A stretch of DNA of 64,000 nt from Saccharospirillum sp. MSK14-1 (lineage in GTDB: Bacteria; Pseudomonadota; Gammaproteobacteria; Pseudomonadales; Natronospirillaceae): the NCBI RefSeq assembly GCF_003054965.1, contig NZ_MIES01000002.1, forward strand, positions 1-64,000, read 5' to 3'. The position numbers were made by a program, and so were the translations under genes. The notes beneath the pieces were generated by a model. The model made no database searches. It saw nothing but the letters and a program-made list of their open reading frames with translations, and was not told where the DNA came from. Positions 36,500 to 46,656 of this stretch are shown one piece after another (positions within the stretch are counted from its first letter, which is position 1; each line of letters starts with the position of its first letter).

Positions 36500-39103
36500 C
36501 AGGTTCTGCGGTGTTGGAAACGGCCGGAACAGCACGATCAGACGCGGCAACAAGGTCAGTGCGCCAACCAGCGCCACGACCATCGCCAGTGCCGTCAGCA
36601 AACCGAAATACAACGTCGGCCGGAAGTTCGACAACATCAAAATGGAAAAGCCCAGAATGATGGTCAAGGAGGTGTAGTACATCGCTTTACCGATCGAATC
36701 GTGGCTGCGTTTCAGGGCGCGAACGTACTTACCATCTTTGGCAAATTCACGCCGGAAACGCACGATGTAATGAATGGTATTGTCCACTGCAATACCAATG
36801 GTGATGCTTGCAATGGTGATGGTCATCATATCCAGAGGAATGCCGAACCAACCCATAATACCCAACACACAACCGGCCGCGAGCAGGTTCGGTGCCATCG
36901 CAATCAGGCTCAGCTTCAGGCTGCGGAACAGCAATAAAAACATCAGCATGATGCCGGCAAAGACCGCGCCCAGGGTTTTAATCTGCGAATCGAACAGGCT
37001 TTGCAGCATGTTGTTGTACAACACCATCATACCGCTGAGCTGCACTTCGTCGGGTGCAAAACCCAATTGTTCTACCGCATCGGTTTCAATGCGTTCCAAC
37101 AAGGCGTCGCGCTTAAGACCATCCATTGAATCAAGAATGCGCACGTTGATGCGTGCCTGGTTGTGCTCAACCGAGACATAAGGGTCGATCACCAGCGCAC
37201 GAAATTCTGCGGGTATGACCGAGTACAGCAGTGCCAGTTGAATATTGCTCAGGGGTTCGCCGTCGTTAAAGGATTCAGCGATGGTCACCATGGTCGACAG
37301 TGAAATGACCTTGCCGGTTTCCGGCTGGGCATCCAGGTAATCATGCAGCGCCCGAATGCGTTCAACTTTATCGCTGGTAAACCAGTATTTCTGAGGGTCG
37401 TCTTCGCCACCAAAGTCGTCTTGGAAAGACCCGACCTGGCCGCCATCCATGCTGAGAAAGTCTTCTTCGACAAAAGCACCTTCGGAGTCATCGATAAACC
37501 CATCATCGGACGACGGCTCCATATTCGCCATGTCTTCGGCGGCCTCGTCCAAGTCCGATTCACTGACGCCTTCAGCCGGTTGCAACGACGCCTCGCCCGG
37601 GAAATTAATCAACACTTCCAAGGGTGTGGTGCCGCCCAGGCGTTGATCGATCACCGTCATGCCCTGATAAATTTCGGTGTTCTCACCGAAATAATCGATA
37701 AAGCTGTTTTCCACCACCAGGCGCGATACACCCACGAGCGTCAATCCCGCCAAAGCGATACTCGCCACCCAGATCCAACCTCCTGAACGCAGTGTCAGGC
37801 GGGTAAAAAAGCGACTGGCGGCGCCACCACTGCGACTTTCACCCGTGCGTTGATTTTTACCCAGCAAGACCATCATCGCCGGGAACAATAAGAAGGTGAC
37901 GATAAAGGCGACACCGATGCCCAGCGACATCATCCAACCAAAGTTAATAACCGGCCGTATGCCGCTGAACAACAAAGAGGCAAAGGCAACACCGGTGGTC
38001 AGTGCCATATAAAGACAAGGAACCGCAATGCGGCGCACGGCCGTCGTGACCAATTGCGGCTGTTCCCAGTCCGGATGACGACGCAACAATTCGCGATATC
38101 GAACGATTAAATGGATCGACATCGACAGCGTCAGAATCAGCAGCAGGGAAATGAAATTGCTGGAGATCACCGTCACCGGCCAGCGCCCCCAACCGAGAAT
38201 ACCGAGCATGGCAACCACCACCACACCACAGCAAATCATCGGCATGACCACCCAGCGCGGATGACGGAAAATTGCCGTCAGGGTCGCAATCAATAAGAAC
38301 AGCACACCCAGACCAAAGGTAATTAAGTCGCTGCGCACAAAACGAATGATGTCATCGGCGATCATTGGTACGCCGCCTAAGTGCAGCTCGCCGTATTCGT
38401 CGTACTCGGTCATGATCGAACGCACCGAATCGATGGCGCCACCAATGGCTTGAGAGCGCTCATCGCGGCGTTCCTGCAACGCCAGCTCTACCGCTTCCAG
38501 CGTTTCTTCTCGGAAGTCTGGCGAGTCGCTGTCGCGTAACGCCTGCCACGTTTCACGTTCTTCAAGCAGCCGGTCCTGAATCTCATCGCGCGGGAAATTG
38601 ATCTGCAATGCGGTGGTATTGGCATCCAGATTCAACAGCAGATTGACATAGAGCGGGCTGTTAGCCAGTTCCGAACGCGCCATGTCCAGATTGGCTTCGG
38701 GATCTTCAAGCGTTTTGATATTACTGACCAATTCGGTCATCGGTACCGGCGGATTAGACAGTAATGGAACATCCATCACCGATACCACCGATTCGACCGT
38801 CGGCAGCTGGCGCAGTTCATCGCGCAACTCACTCAATGTATTCAGTGATTGTTCTGTGAACAGTGAATCTTCGGGGGTGAACGTCAGGACCAGGAATTCC
38901 TGAGAACCATATCGTTCGGAGATGGTGCGGAATAATTCCAGATCAGGGTCATTTTCTAACAGCAGACTTTCCGCCGATGCGTCCAGCGAAAAATGCCGCG
39001 ATTGATAACCCAGAAAGCCCACAACCAGGGCCAGAGCCAGCATCAACCAGGGCGCACGCTCGGTGATCAGGCGTTCATAGACGTTAAGTAAACGAAACCA
39101 CAT
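36482..39103 (-). CDS. RND/MMPL superfamily exporter
   Basis: The 873-residue membrane protein has the RND layout: TM1 (about residues 19-35), a large periplasmic loop, TM2-6 clustered (about 245-410), TM7 (about 440), a second loop, and TM8-12 (about 715-865). It is a hydrophobe/amino-acid exporter-3 type (MMPL) protein. Relatives handle lipids, sterols or hopanoids; the substrate here is unknown. The second loop contains an unusual acidic, Gly/Ser/Asp-rich stretch of about 70 residues (about 500-572) that looks disordered or cation-binding. An ICMT-like methyltransferase gene lies 48 bp upstream on the same strand. Confidence 0.88.
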   Translation of the reverse strand: MWFRLLNVYERLITERAPWLMLALALVVGFLGYQSRHFSLDASAESLLLENDPDLELFRTISERYGSQEFLVLTFTPEDSLFTEQSLNTLSELRDELRQLPTVESVVSVMDVPLLSNPPVPMTELVSNIKTLEDPEANLDMARSELANSPLYVNLLLNLDANTTALQINFPRDEIQDRLLEERETWQALRDSDSPDFREETLEAVELALQERRDERSQAIGGAIDSVRSIMTEYDEYGELHLGGVPMIADDIIRFVRSDLITFGLGVLFLLIATLTAIFRHPRWVVMPMICCGVVVVAMLGILGWGRWPVTVISSNFISLLLILTLSMSIHLIVRYRELLRRHPDWEQPQLVTTAVRRIAVPCLYMALTTGVAFASLLFSGIRPVINFGWMMSLGIGVAFIVTFLLFPAMMVLLGKNQRTGESRSGGAASRFFTRLTLRSGGWIWVASIALAGLTLVGVSRLVVENSFIDYFGENTEIYQGMTVIDQRLGGTTPLEVLINFPGEASLQPAEGVSESDLDEAAEDMANMEPSSDDGFIDDSEGAFVEEDFLSMDGGQVGSFQDDFGGEDDPQKYWFTSDKVERIRALHDYLDAQPETGKVISLSTMVTIAESFNDGEPLSNIQLALLYSVIPAEFRALVIDPYVSVEHNQARINVRILDSMDGLKRDALLERIETDAVEQLGFAPDEVQLSGMMVLYNNMLQSLFDSQIKTLGAVFAGIMLMFLLLFRSLKLSLIAMAPNLLAAGCVLGIMGWFGIPLDMMTITIASITIGIAVDNTIHYIVRFRREFAKDGKYVRALKRSHDSIGKAMYYTSLTIILGFSILMLSNFRPTLYFGLLTALAMVVALVGALTLLPRLIVLFRPFPTPQNLTPSDD

Positions 39104-39151
39104 GCTGAAATTATCCTTGGCGAAGCCTGAGCAGCAAAGTGCCCATGCTAC

Positions 39152-39637
39152 TTAACGATCGCGCTCTTGGCGATCTTCGCAACGGCCACACCAACGACAA
39201 ACCCGCTGGCAATATGCCTGATAACTGGCACCGTACTCCTGTTCGAGCACTCGCTCTTCGTAACGAATAAACACCCAGTACAGCACCAATATAAACACCG
39301 GCAGCACGACCCAGGAAGACAGTGAGCCGACCCAGATGGCCAGACCAACGGCGATGCTAATGGACCCCAGATACATGGGATTACGGCTGAGACGATAAAC
39401 GCCCCGATCGACCAAGGAGGTCGGGCGTTCAAAGGGTTGGATCGTTGTACCGGCCCGCTGCAACTCACGGTCTGCGGCGATATTCAACAAGGCGCCGATA
39501 ACGACCGGCAGCAGGCCGATAAAATTCCAGGGATACGGAAATAAGATTCCCAGTGGCATGATGAAATGCAGCGCAAAGATGGCAAGCATCACCAGCAATC
39601 CCAGCGCCGGGGGCAAAAATGGGGGCTTATGCCGCAT
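39152..39637 (-). CDS. Isoprenylcysteine carboxyl methyltransferase-like membrane protein
   Basis: The 161-residue integral membrane protein has four or five helices. The family motif LVDRGVYRLSRNPMYLGSISIAVGLA and the C-terminal EERVLEQEYGASYQAYCQRVCRW belong to the ICMT/PEMT-like methyltransferases that use S-adenosylmethionine. Bacterial members have no prenylated protein substrate; lipid or small-molecule methylation is suspected. I chose ATG 39637 over a TTG one codon earlier. It sits between tag and the RND gene and could be co-transcribed with the RND exporter. Confidence 0.85.
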   Translation of the reverse strand: MRHKPPFLPPALGLLVMLAIFALHFIMPLGILFPYPWNFIGLLPVVIGALLNIAADRELQRAGTTIQPFERPTSLVDRGVYRLSRNPMYLGSISIAVGLAIWVGSLSSWVVLPVFILVLYWVFIRYEERVLEQEYGASYQAYCQRVCRWCGRCEDRQERDR

Positions 39638-39657
39638 CAATAAAACTCAATAGCCAA

Positions 39658-39708
39658 TTTCGACGGCGCGATTGTACGGTTTTGCACGATTAAGCGCAGC
39701 CGTCGAAA
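39658..39708. repeat. Long-spaced perfect inverted repeat between tag and the ICMT-like gene
   Basis: TTTCGACGGC (39658-39667) and GCCGTCGAAA (39699-39708) are perfect 10-bp arms 31 bp apart. They can be extended by GCG/CGC with a one-base bulge. The structure begins right after the tag stop (39712-39710) and ends 20 bp before the downstream ATG. It could be a 3'-end stem-loop of tag mRNA or a 5' element of the next gene. Confidence 0.6.
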
Positions 39709-39709
39709 G

Positions 39710-40330
39710 TCATGACTTTGCCACAACGGGCGCAAAAGCCCTTGCTTCGGCATCGCACGCCTCGAAACAATGGCAGTCCGTCAAATGATCCATGACCAGG
39801 CCCGTGGCCTGCATAAAGGCGTAACAGATGGTTGGCCCAACGAAATTAAAGCCACGTTTTTTCAGTGCTTTGGACATGGCTTGCGCTTCATCGGTAGAGA
39901 CCGGAATCTGATCCAAACGCTGCCAACGATTAATGATTGGCTGACCGCCAACAAATGACCACAGAAAAACGGCAAAATCTTCGCCGGCGTCCATCATCGC
40001 CAAATAGGCTCGCGCGTTACGACGGATGGATTCCACTTTAAGTCGATTACGCACAATGCCCGGATCAGTGAGTCGCTCAGCGAGGTCTTCATCGCTGAAA
40101 GCGGCAATTGCCTCAGGGTCAAAATCGGCAAAGGCACGATAGTAGTTATCTTGCTTTTTTAAGATCGTCAGCCAACTTAACCCAGCTTGCTGGCCATCCA
40201 GACAGAGCTTGGCAAAGAGTTCGCGACTGTCGCGAACCGGCCGCCCCCAAACCCGATCGTGGTAGGCCTGATAAAGGGCGTCACCGCTGCACCAACCACA
40301 GCGCCGGTATTCGTCATGGATAGCCGTCAT
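39710..40330 (-). CDS. tag: DNA-3-methyladenine glycosylase I
   Basis: The 206-residue HhH-superfamily enzyme excises 3-methyladenine from DNA. The zinc-knuckle residues are the N-terminal [20 protein letters not shown] and the C-terminal HLTDCHCF. The substrate-pocket block [23 protein letters not shown] (Glu-x-x-QAGLSW) and [20 protein letters not shown] are diagnostic. It starts at ATG 40330 overlapping the proB stop by 4 bp. Confidence 0.95.
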   Translation of the reverse strand: MTAIHDEYRRCGWCSGDALYQAYHDRVWGRPVRDSRELFAKLCLDGQQAGLSWLTILKKQDNYYRAFADFDPEAIAAFSDEDLAERLTDPGIVRNRLKVESIRRNARAYLAMMDAGEDFAVFLWSFVGGQPIINRWQRLDQIPVSTDEAQAMSKALKKRGFNFVGPTICYAFMQATGLVMDHLTDCHCFEACDAEARAFAPVVAKS

Positions 40331-41460
40331 AGCAATACCAGATTATCGCGGTGCACCAGCTCCGGCTCGGCCATAAAGCCCAAAATGCGCTCAAATTCGC
40401 GCGACGGTTGCTTGATCAACCGCGTCGCGTCATCGCTGTCATAATTGCACAAACCACGACCAATCACGCGTCCGGATTCATCCAGCAAAGACACGCATTC
40501 ACCCCGCTGAAAACGCCCCTTAACGGCAGTAACACCAACCGCCAACAAGCTCTTACCTTGCTCCAACAATGCCCGGCAGGCACCGGCATCGAGCGATATT
40601 TCACCTTTGGTCTGCAACTGACCAGCGAGCCACTGTTTGCGCGCCACCAGGGGTTCCATATCCGGAATCAGCTCGGTACCCAGCGCATCACCCGCGCGAA
40701 TGCGCAGCAGGACATCGTCCAACCGGCCACCGGCGATCACGGTGACCGCACCACTGCGTGAGGCCAGACTCGCTGCACGCACCTTAGTGGCCATTCCACC
40801 GCGACCTAAAACGCCGCCGCCGCCGGCCATACCGGCCAGGCGCGGATCACTGGCTAACGCATGCTCAATCAAGCGGGCATTGGGATTGGTACGAGGATCG
40901 GCGTCGAACAAACCGTCTTGATCGGTTAATAAAATAAGCGCATCCGCTTCGACCAGATTGGCAACGAGCGCGCCAAGCGTATCGTTGTCACCAAAGCGAA
41001 TTTCATCGGTCACGACGGTGTCGTTTTCGTTAACGATTGGAATCACTGGCAATGCCAGTAAGGCGCGCAACGTTGAACGCGCGTTGAGGTAACGACGTCG
41101 ATCAGACAGATCGTCGTGCGTTAGCAAAATTTGGGCGCTGTGCAGACCGTGTTGCTGGAAATCTTCCTCATAAGTCTGCACCAGTTTGGTCTGACCCACA
41201 GCCGCCGCAGCCTGCAACAACTCCATTGACTCCGGACGAGTCGTCCAGCCCAGCCGATTCATGCCAGCGGCCACCGCGCCGGAAGACACCAAAACGATTT
41301 CCACACCCTGCTCGCGCAGACTGGCCATCTGAGCCACCCACTGGCGAATGCGGATTTCATCAAGGCCACGACCATCGTTGGTTAACAAAGCCGAACCGAT
41401 TTTTATCACCCAACGCTGACCCTTGGTCAGCGCCGAATGTCGTTGCCGGGAACTGCCCAC
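40327..41460 (-). CDS. proB: Glutamate 5-kinase
   Basis: The 377-residue enzyme catalyses the first step of proline synthesis. An amino-acid kinase domain ([58 protein letters not shown]) is followed by a C-terminal PUA domain (about residues 285-375). The proline-feedback layout is that of E. coli ProB. The start is GTG with a strong GAGGAG 8 nt upstream. It follows obgE, the common obgE-proB order, and overlaps tag. Confidence 0.96.
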   Translation of the reverse strand: MGSSRQRHSALTKGQRWVIKIGSALLTNDGRGLDEIRIRQWVAQMASLREQGVEIVLVSSGAVAAGMNRLGWTTRPESMELLQAAAAVGQTKLVQTYEEDFQQHGLHSAQILLTHDDLSDRRRYLNARSTLRALLALPVIPIVNENDTVVTDEIRFGDNDTLGALVANLVEADALILLTDQDGLFDADPRTNPNARLIEHALASDPRLAGMAGGGGVLGRGGMATKVRAASLASRSGAVTVIAGGRLDDVLLRIRAGDALGTELIPDMEPLVARKQWLAGQLQTKGEISLDAGACRALLEQGKSLLAVGVTAVKGRFQRGECVSLLDESGRVIGRGLCNYDSDDATRLIKQPSREFERILGFMAEPELVHRDNLVLL

Positions 41461-41506
41461 CGGCGTTCTCCTCTAAGCGTTAGACAGCGGCATCATAGCG
41501 CTGCGC

Positions 41507-42757
<1,251 letters not shown>

Positions 42758-42788
42758 TTATGACAGTCTAGCGTCCATCGCTGGACAT

Positions 42789-42817
42789 AAAAAAAGCCCT
42801 GCAAGGCAGGGCTTTTT
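42789..42817. terminator. Rho-independent terminator between rpmA and obgE
   Basis: Stem AGCCCTGC (42795-42802) and GCAGGGCT (42806-42813), loop AAG, has A-runs on one side and T-runs on the other, so it works on both strands. It ends the rplU-rpmA transcript and forces obgE to have its own promoter or to depend on read-through. Confidence 0.9.
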
Positions 42818-42839
42818 GCAAGAGCGTTAGAACCGTCGA

Positions 42840-43094
42840 TTAAGCGACGATGTTGACGAACTTGCGCTTTTCTTTGCCCTTGATGGTGAATTCCACCTTA
42901 CCGTCGGCTTTAGCGAACAAGGTGTGATCCTTGCCGATGCCAACGTTATCGCCGGCGTGGAAACGAGTGCCACGCTGACGAACGATGATAGAGCCAGCAG
43001 AAACGGCTTCGCCACCGAAGGCTTTCACGCCCAAGCGTTTACTTTCGGAATCGCGACCGTTACGAGTACTACCACCTGCTTTTTTGTGAGCCAT
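42840..43094 (-). CDS. rpmA: 50S ribosomal protein L27
   Basis: The 84-residue bL27 starts [24 protein letters not shown], with [23 protein letters not shown] in the centre. The flexible N-terminus reaches the peptidyl transferase centre. It follows rplU by 12 bp in the usual L21-L27 operon. Confidence 0.98.
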   Translation of the reverse strand: MAHKKAGGSTRNGRDSESKRLGVKAFGGEAVSAGSIIVRQRGTRFHAGDNVGIGKDHTLFAKADGKVEFTIKGKEKRKFVNIVA

Positions 43095-43106
43095 GGTTTC
43101 TCTCCG

Positions 43107-43418
43107 TTATGCTGAAATACCAGTGATCTTAACTTCAGTGAACCACTGACGGTGGCCCATCTGCTTCATGTGATGCTTACGGCGTTTGAACTTCAGGATT
43201 TTCACCTTCTTGTGACGGCCATGAGCCACCACTTCGGCAGAAACCTTGGCGCTCTTCACAGCAGGCTCGCCCACCGTGATTTTATCGCCATCCGCTACCA
43301 GCAACACTTTATCAAAATCGATGTTAGCGCCGGTTTCGGCTTCAATTTTTTCCAGTTTCAGCGTGTCGCCTTCACTGACGCGGTACTGTTTACCGCCACT
43401 TACGATTACAGCGTACAT
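43107..43418 (-). CDS. rplU: 50S ribosomal protein L21
   Basis: The 103-residue bL21 starts [18 protein letters not shown], and the RNA-binding [28 protein letters not shown] is near the C-terminus. ATG 43418 with GGAG upstream is the family start; an in-frame ATG 14 codons earlier is rejected. It is first gene of the rplU-rpmA operon, with a promoter about 130 bp upstream. Confidence 0.98.
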   Translation of the reverse strand: MYAVIVSGGKQYRVSEGDTLKLEKIEAETGANIDFDKVLLVADGDKITVGEPAVKSAKVSAEVVAHGRHKKVKILKFKRRKHHMKQMGHRQWFTEVKITGISA

Positions 43419-43543
43419 GGGATTCTCCATCTGAATGTGTCCGACCCGCACCGACCTCATTACTTAAAACCTGCTGCTAAAGGCAACGCCTACGCTGGGA
43501 GCACCCTATGACAGGGAATGAAGCGGATCGATCAGGGCGCGCA

Positions 43544-43572
43544 ATTGTACGGATAACCCCCCTGCTGCGCAA
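43544..43572 (-). promoter_or_regulatory. Sigma-70 promoter for rplU-rpmA
   Basis: On the minus strand TTGCGC (43572-43567), a 17-bp spacer and TACAAT (43549-43544) lead into a leader of about 120 nt before rplU. The rest of the 271-bp rplU-ispB divergent region has no other clear signal. Confidence 0.6.
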
Positions 43573-43689
43573 GCCCGTTTTGTCCCGATTGCGACGAAAC
43601 TGTTCAACCCAGTCAGTCCAGCCTGACGCCGTCGCTCCGCCCTGTTAAGCTAGCCGCCCTATCCAGCCAGAGCAGGACCCGATCGCCAC

Positions 43690-44658
43690 ATGGACCAGAA
43701 CGCCATTTTCACTGTCGTTGCCGATGACTTCGCCGCTGTTAACCGAACCATACTGGCGCAACTGGAATCCCGAGTCCCTTTGGTCGAAAAGATTGCCGAT
43801 CACATCATTTCCAGTGGCGGCAAGCGCATGCGCCCGTTACTGACACTGCTCAGTGCTGGCCTGTGTGGCGGCATCGACGACCGCCATCACAAGCTGGCAA
43901 CCGTTATCGAGTTCCTCCATACCGCCACCTTATTGCACGACGATGTTGTCGATACCTCTGATATGCGCCGAGGCAAACCCACCGCGAACGCCAATTGGGG
44001 CAATGCGCCTTCGGTATTGGTGGGTGACTTCCTCTATGCCCGCGCCTTTGAATTGCTGGTCGAGATTGGCGAGATGTCGGTGATGAATCGCTTGGCGGTT
44101 GCGACTCGAACACTGGCTGAAGGCGAAGTCATGCAGTTAATGAACGTGCGCAACCCGGATGTCACAGAAGCTCAGTATATGGATGTAATCAAAGGCAAAA
44201 CCGCCATTCTGTTTCAGGCCGCCAGCGAAACCGGTGCACTGCTCAGCGGGCAAAACAATGCCGATTGCGAACGACTGGCGACCTATGGACTCAAGCTTGG
44301 CCTGGCGTTTCAATTGATCGACGATGTGCTCGACTACGACGGTGATGCTGCCAAGCTGGGGAAAAACGTCGGGGATGATTTAGCCGAAGGCAAACCCACG
44401 CTGCCGCTGATTCACGCCATGCAGAAGGCCTCTGAGAGCGAGGCTCAATTGATTCGGCGAGCCATCCGCAAAGGCGGCCTGGATGACCTAGACGCCATTC
44501 TCGACATCGTACACCGCTGCGGCGCCATCGATTACGTTAAAGCACAGGCCCACCGCCAGGTGGAAGACGCCTTGCAACAGCTCGATGGTTTCGCGGAAAG
44601 TCCTTACAAGACAGCGCTGGCGAGCCTGGCTGAACTGGCGATCGCACGCGACAACTGA
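43690..44658 (+). CDS. ispB: Octaprenyl/polyprenyl diphosphate synthase
   Basis: The 322-residue long-chain trans-prenyl transferase makes the ubiquinone side-chain precursor from FPP and IPP. The first aspartate-rich motif is LLHDDVVDTSDMRRGKPTAN and the second is QLIDDVLDYDGD. The conserved SGGKRMRPLL and KGKTAILFQAA blocks are present. Its position divergent from rplU-rpmA is the same as in E. coli and Pseudomonas. Chain length cannot be fixed from sequence alone. Confidence 0.95.
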   Translation: MDQNAIFTVVADDFAAVNRTILAQLESRVPLVEKIADHIISSGGKRMRPLLTLLSAGLCGGIDDRHHKLATVIEFLHTATLLHDDVVDTSDMRRGKPTANANWGNAPSVLVGDFLYARAFELLVEIGEMSVMNRLAVATRTLAEGEVMQLMNVRNPDVTEAQYMDVIKGKTAILFQAASETGALLSGQNNADCERLATYGLKLGLAFQLIDDVLDYDGDAAKLGKNVGDDLAEGKPTLPLIHAMQKASESEAQLIRRAIRKGGLDDLDAILDIVHRCGAIDYVKAQAHRQVEDALQQLDGFAESPYKTALASLAELAIARDN

Positions 44659-44672
44659 GACGGTCGCCGGCA

Positions 44673-45341
44673 TTAACGCTCAGCGCCGCGCGCCATCTGG
44701 GCGTTAACGAACGCCTGCAGCGCCAGAAAGTCGATGTCAGATACGTATTTAAATTCGATCCCGTAAGCCGCCGCGCTGTTGGCCAGTTCGCGTCGATCCA
44801 GCACCGCTCGAATCTGCGATTCGATGGAAATAACTCGAGTGACATGGCCCACCGTCACTTTCGAGGTCAGCAACAAAATATCGCCCGGCTTACCCAATGC
44901 CTGCAGCGTTTCCAAGCGCGCACCGGTGGTCGATAAGTCGACAATCGCACCGGTACCCCGTTCACCCGTCGTGCTGCTTTGATTGACGATGGTGACCTGC
45001 ATATTGGCCAGCACCCGCTCCGCTTTACGAATCTCACCGGCCTCAACACGGTCGGGCCAGGCAAGGTGCAGGTAATACGCCGGAGTGGTACAGATATGGG
45101 CAACTTGAGTGCGAAACGCACAGGCGCTCTTATTGGAGAAAAAGCGCACGATCACACCTTGATCCTTACGCAACAGTAAAGGCCGATGCTCGCCCAGCAA
45201 GGGGGTTGTCACCAGAACGGTACGCCCGGGAATATAGCCGATCAGATTGATGTTGTGACGCTTGCTGTCACCGCCTTCCACCTCGAGTTTCATACTCAGA
45301 CCGGTGGTCAAGCGTAACTTGCTGAATTCGATACTGGCCAT
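44673..45341 (-). CDS. PilZ-domain protein (YcgR-like)
   Basis: The 222-residue cytosolic protein has an N-terminal YcgR-type beta domain (LRLTTGLSMKLEVEGGDSKRHNINLIGYIPGRTVLVTTP) and a C-terminal PilZ domain. The PilZ domain has an arginine-containing switch RKAERVLANM and the DLSTTGARLE motif, a variant of D/NxSxxG. This suggests cyclic di-GMP binding. In flagellated bacteria such proteins brake the motor; no flagellar genes are in the window. I chose ATG 45341 with GGAGG upstream over a start 12 codons earlier. It converges on ispB 14 bp away. Confidence 0.85.
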   Translation of the reverse strand: MASIEFSKLRLTTGLSMKLEVEGGDSKRHNINLIGYIPGRTVLVTTPLLGEHRPLLLRKDQGVIVRFFSNKSACAFRTQVAHICTTPAYYLHLAWPDRVEAGEIRKAERVLANMQVTIVNQSSTTGERGTGAIVDLSTTGARLETLQALGKPGDILLLTSKVTVGHVTRVISIESQIRAVLDRRELANSAAAYGIEFKYVSDIDFLALQAFVNAQMARGAER

Positions 45342-45438
45342 CGCCAGGCATCCTCCACTGACTCCCGCTACGTCCAACCGAAGTTGACGACTGACGCTCA
45401 GGAGTACTCTTCGATAAACCGGTCGCTACAGCCCGGCC

Positions 45439-46656
45439 TCAGGGCCGATACAAGGGGCTTCCGGCAAGCCAGTCGCGTGTTGACGACACCAGCTCACGCA
45501 GTTGGGTTTCGGTCAGAACTTCGCCTTCTTGCATCCAGGGCTGCCAGAATGTTTCCGGCGGCATAAGACTGTCATCGGTCAGCGGGCCGATTTCTTTACG
45601 TTCTTGTGCCGACAATGACTGCAACCAGACTAACATTTCCAGGCCCGCAACATTAGCCACCATGTCTTCGGCGCTGAATCCGGTGGGGCGTGTGAGCGCG
45701 TCAGACCATTCTTTATACACCGCCAACTCCAGCACCGACTGAGGCGACATCTGAGTGCCCAACCACATCGCCAGCACAAAATGTCGAGCCAGATCGTAAC
45801 GCCCCTGCAGCGTGAGTCGCTTAAATGGCAACGCGGGCAAGTCTTCGCCAGGAATCAGCCCGGATGACGATCCCAGAGCGGCATAACTGAGCGCACCCAG
45901 CATCGCCGGGGCATGCTCATCCCAGTTAAAGTCCGGCCGCGACAACATAGCCCGCATGGCCACGCGCAGTGGGATACGAAATGCATCCTGCTGCTCAAAC
46001 CAGTCACCCAACCACAGCACTTCATCGCGCAGTTGTTCGACCTGGCGAGGGTCCGACCAGAAAGGTGCAAAGCGTTGCATCCACTCAGCCATCATCGGGT
46101 CATCCCATACCACTTCTACAGCGATTTGCCCCTCGGACAGAGTCACACTTGGGTTGAGCTGACGCCACAAACGTTCGGCGTCTGCGACGGAAGGAATCGC
46201 TGCGAGGCGCAGATTAACGCGCTCCAGCAGATAAGACGGCAAACGAACACCCGCGATACTCAACTGGTCCAGATAAAACGGCGCTTGCGGGCGCCAGCGG
46301 AATTGCAGCGGCAGATAACGATCCAGCACCCCAGTGGGCCACCAGACATCCAGAGTCAGCTGTTCTTCAGAGACATCGGCGTGAAACTGAGAGTGCGCCA
46401 GGCGTGGCTGAGTCGACGCCAGCAAAATGGCCAGCTTCTGAATATCGTCCTCGGCGACGACAATGCCATAGGTTTCACCACTGACCAGGCGAGCCGGATG
46501 ATAGTCTTCCAACCATTGGCGGTATTTGCGCAGATCACTGAGCGGGATAATGGTACGAGGTACCGCATCGTCGCTTTCCGTCAGCCACCAGAACGAACCA
46601 GCCAGCGCAGCGGCGACCACCACCAGGACCAGCATCAGGGTGCGTATCAGCCTCAC
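45439..46656 (-). CDS. Unknown protein with N-terminal membrane anchor
   Basis: The 405-residue protein has a hydrophobic N-terminus (about residues 4-26, IRTLMLVLVVVAAALAGSFWWL) acting as signal or anchor. A Trp- and Leu-rich mixed alpha/beta region follows (for example QLTLDVWWPTGVLDRYLPLQFRW), then a helical second half. No enzyme motif is visible and I recognise no family. It probably faces the periplasm. Its ATG overlaps the stop of the RmlD-like gene by 4 bp, so the two are co-translated and may work together. Confidence 0.75.
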   Translation of the reverse strand: MRLIRTLMLVLVVVAAALAGSFWWLTESDDAVPRTIIPLSDLRKYRQWLEDYHPARLVSGETYGIVVAEDDIQKLAILLASTQPRLAHSQFHADVSEEQLTLDVWWPTGVLDRYLPLQFRWRPQAPFYLDQLSIAGVRLPSYLLERVNLRLAAIPSVADAERLWRQLNPSVTLSEGQIAVEVVWDDPMMAEWMQRFAPFWSDPRQVEQLRDEVLWLGDWFEQQDAFRIPLRVAMRAMLSRPDFNWDEHAPAMLGALSYAALGSSSGLIPGEDLPALPFKRLTLQGRYDLARHFVLAMWLGTQMSPQSVLELAVYKEWSDALTRPTGFSAEDMVANVAGLEMLVWLQSLSAQERKEIGPLTDDSLMPPETFWQPWMQEGEVLTETQLRELVSSTRDWLAGSPLYRP

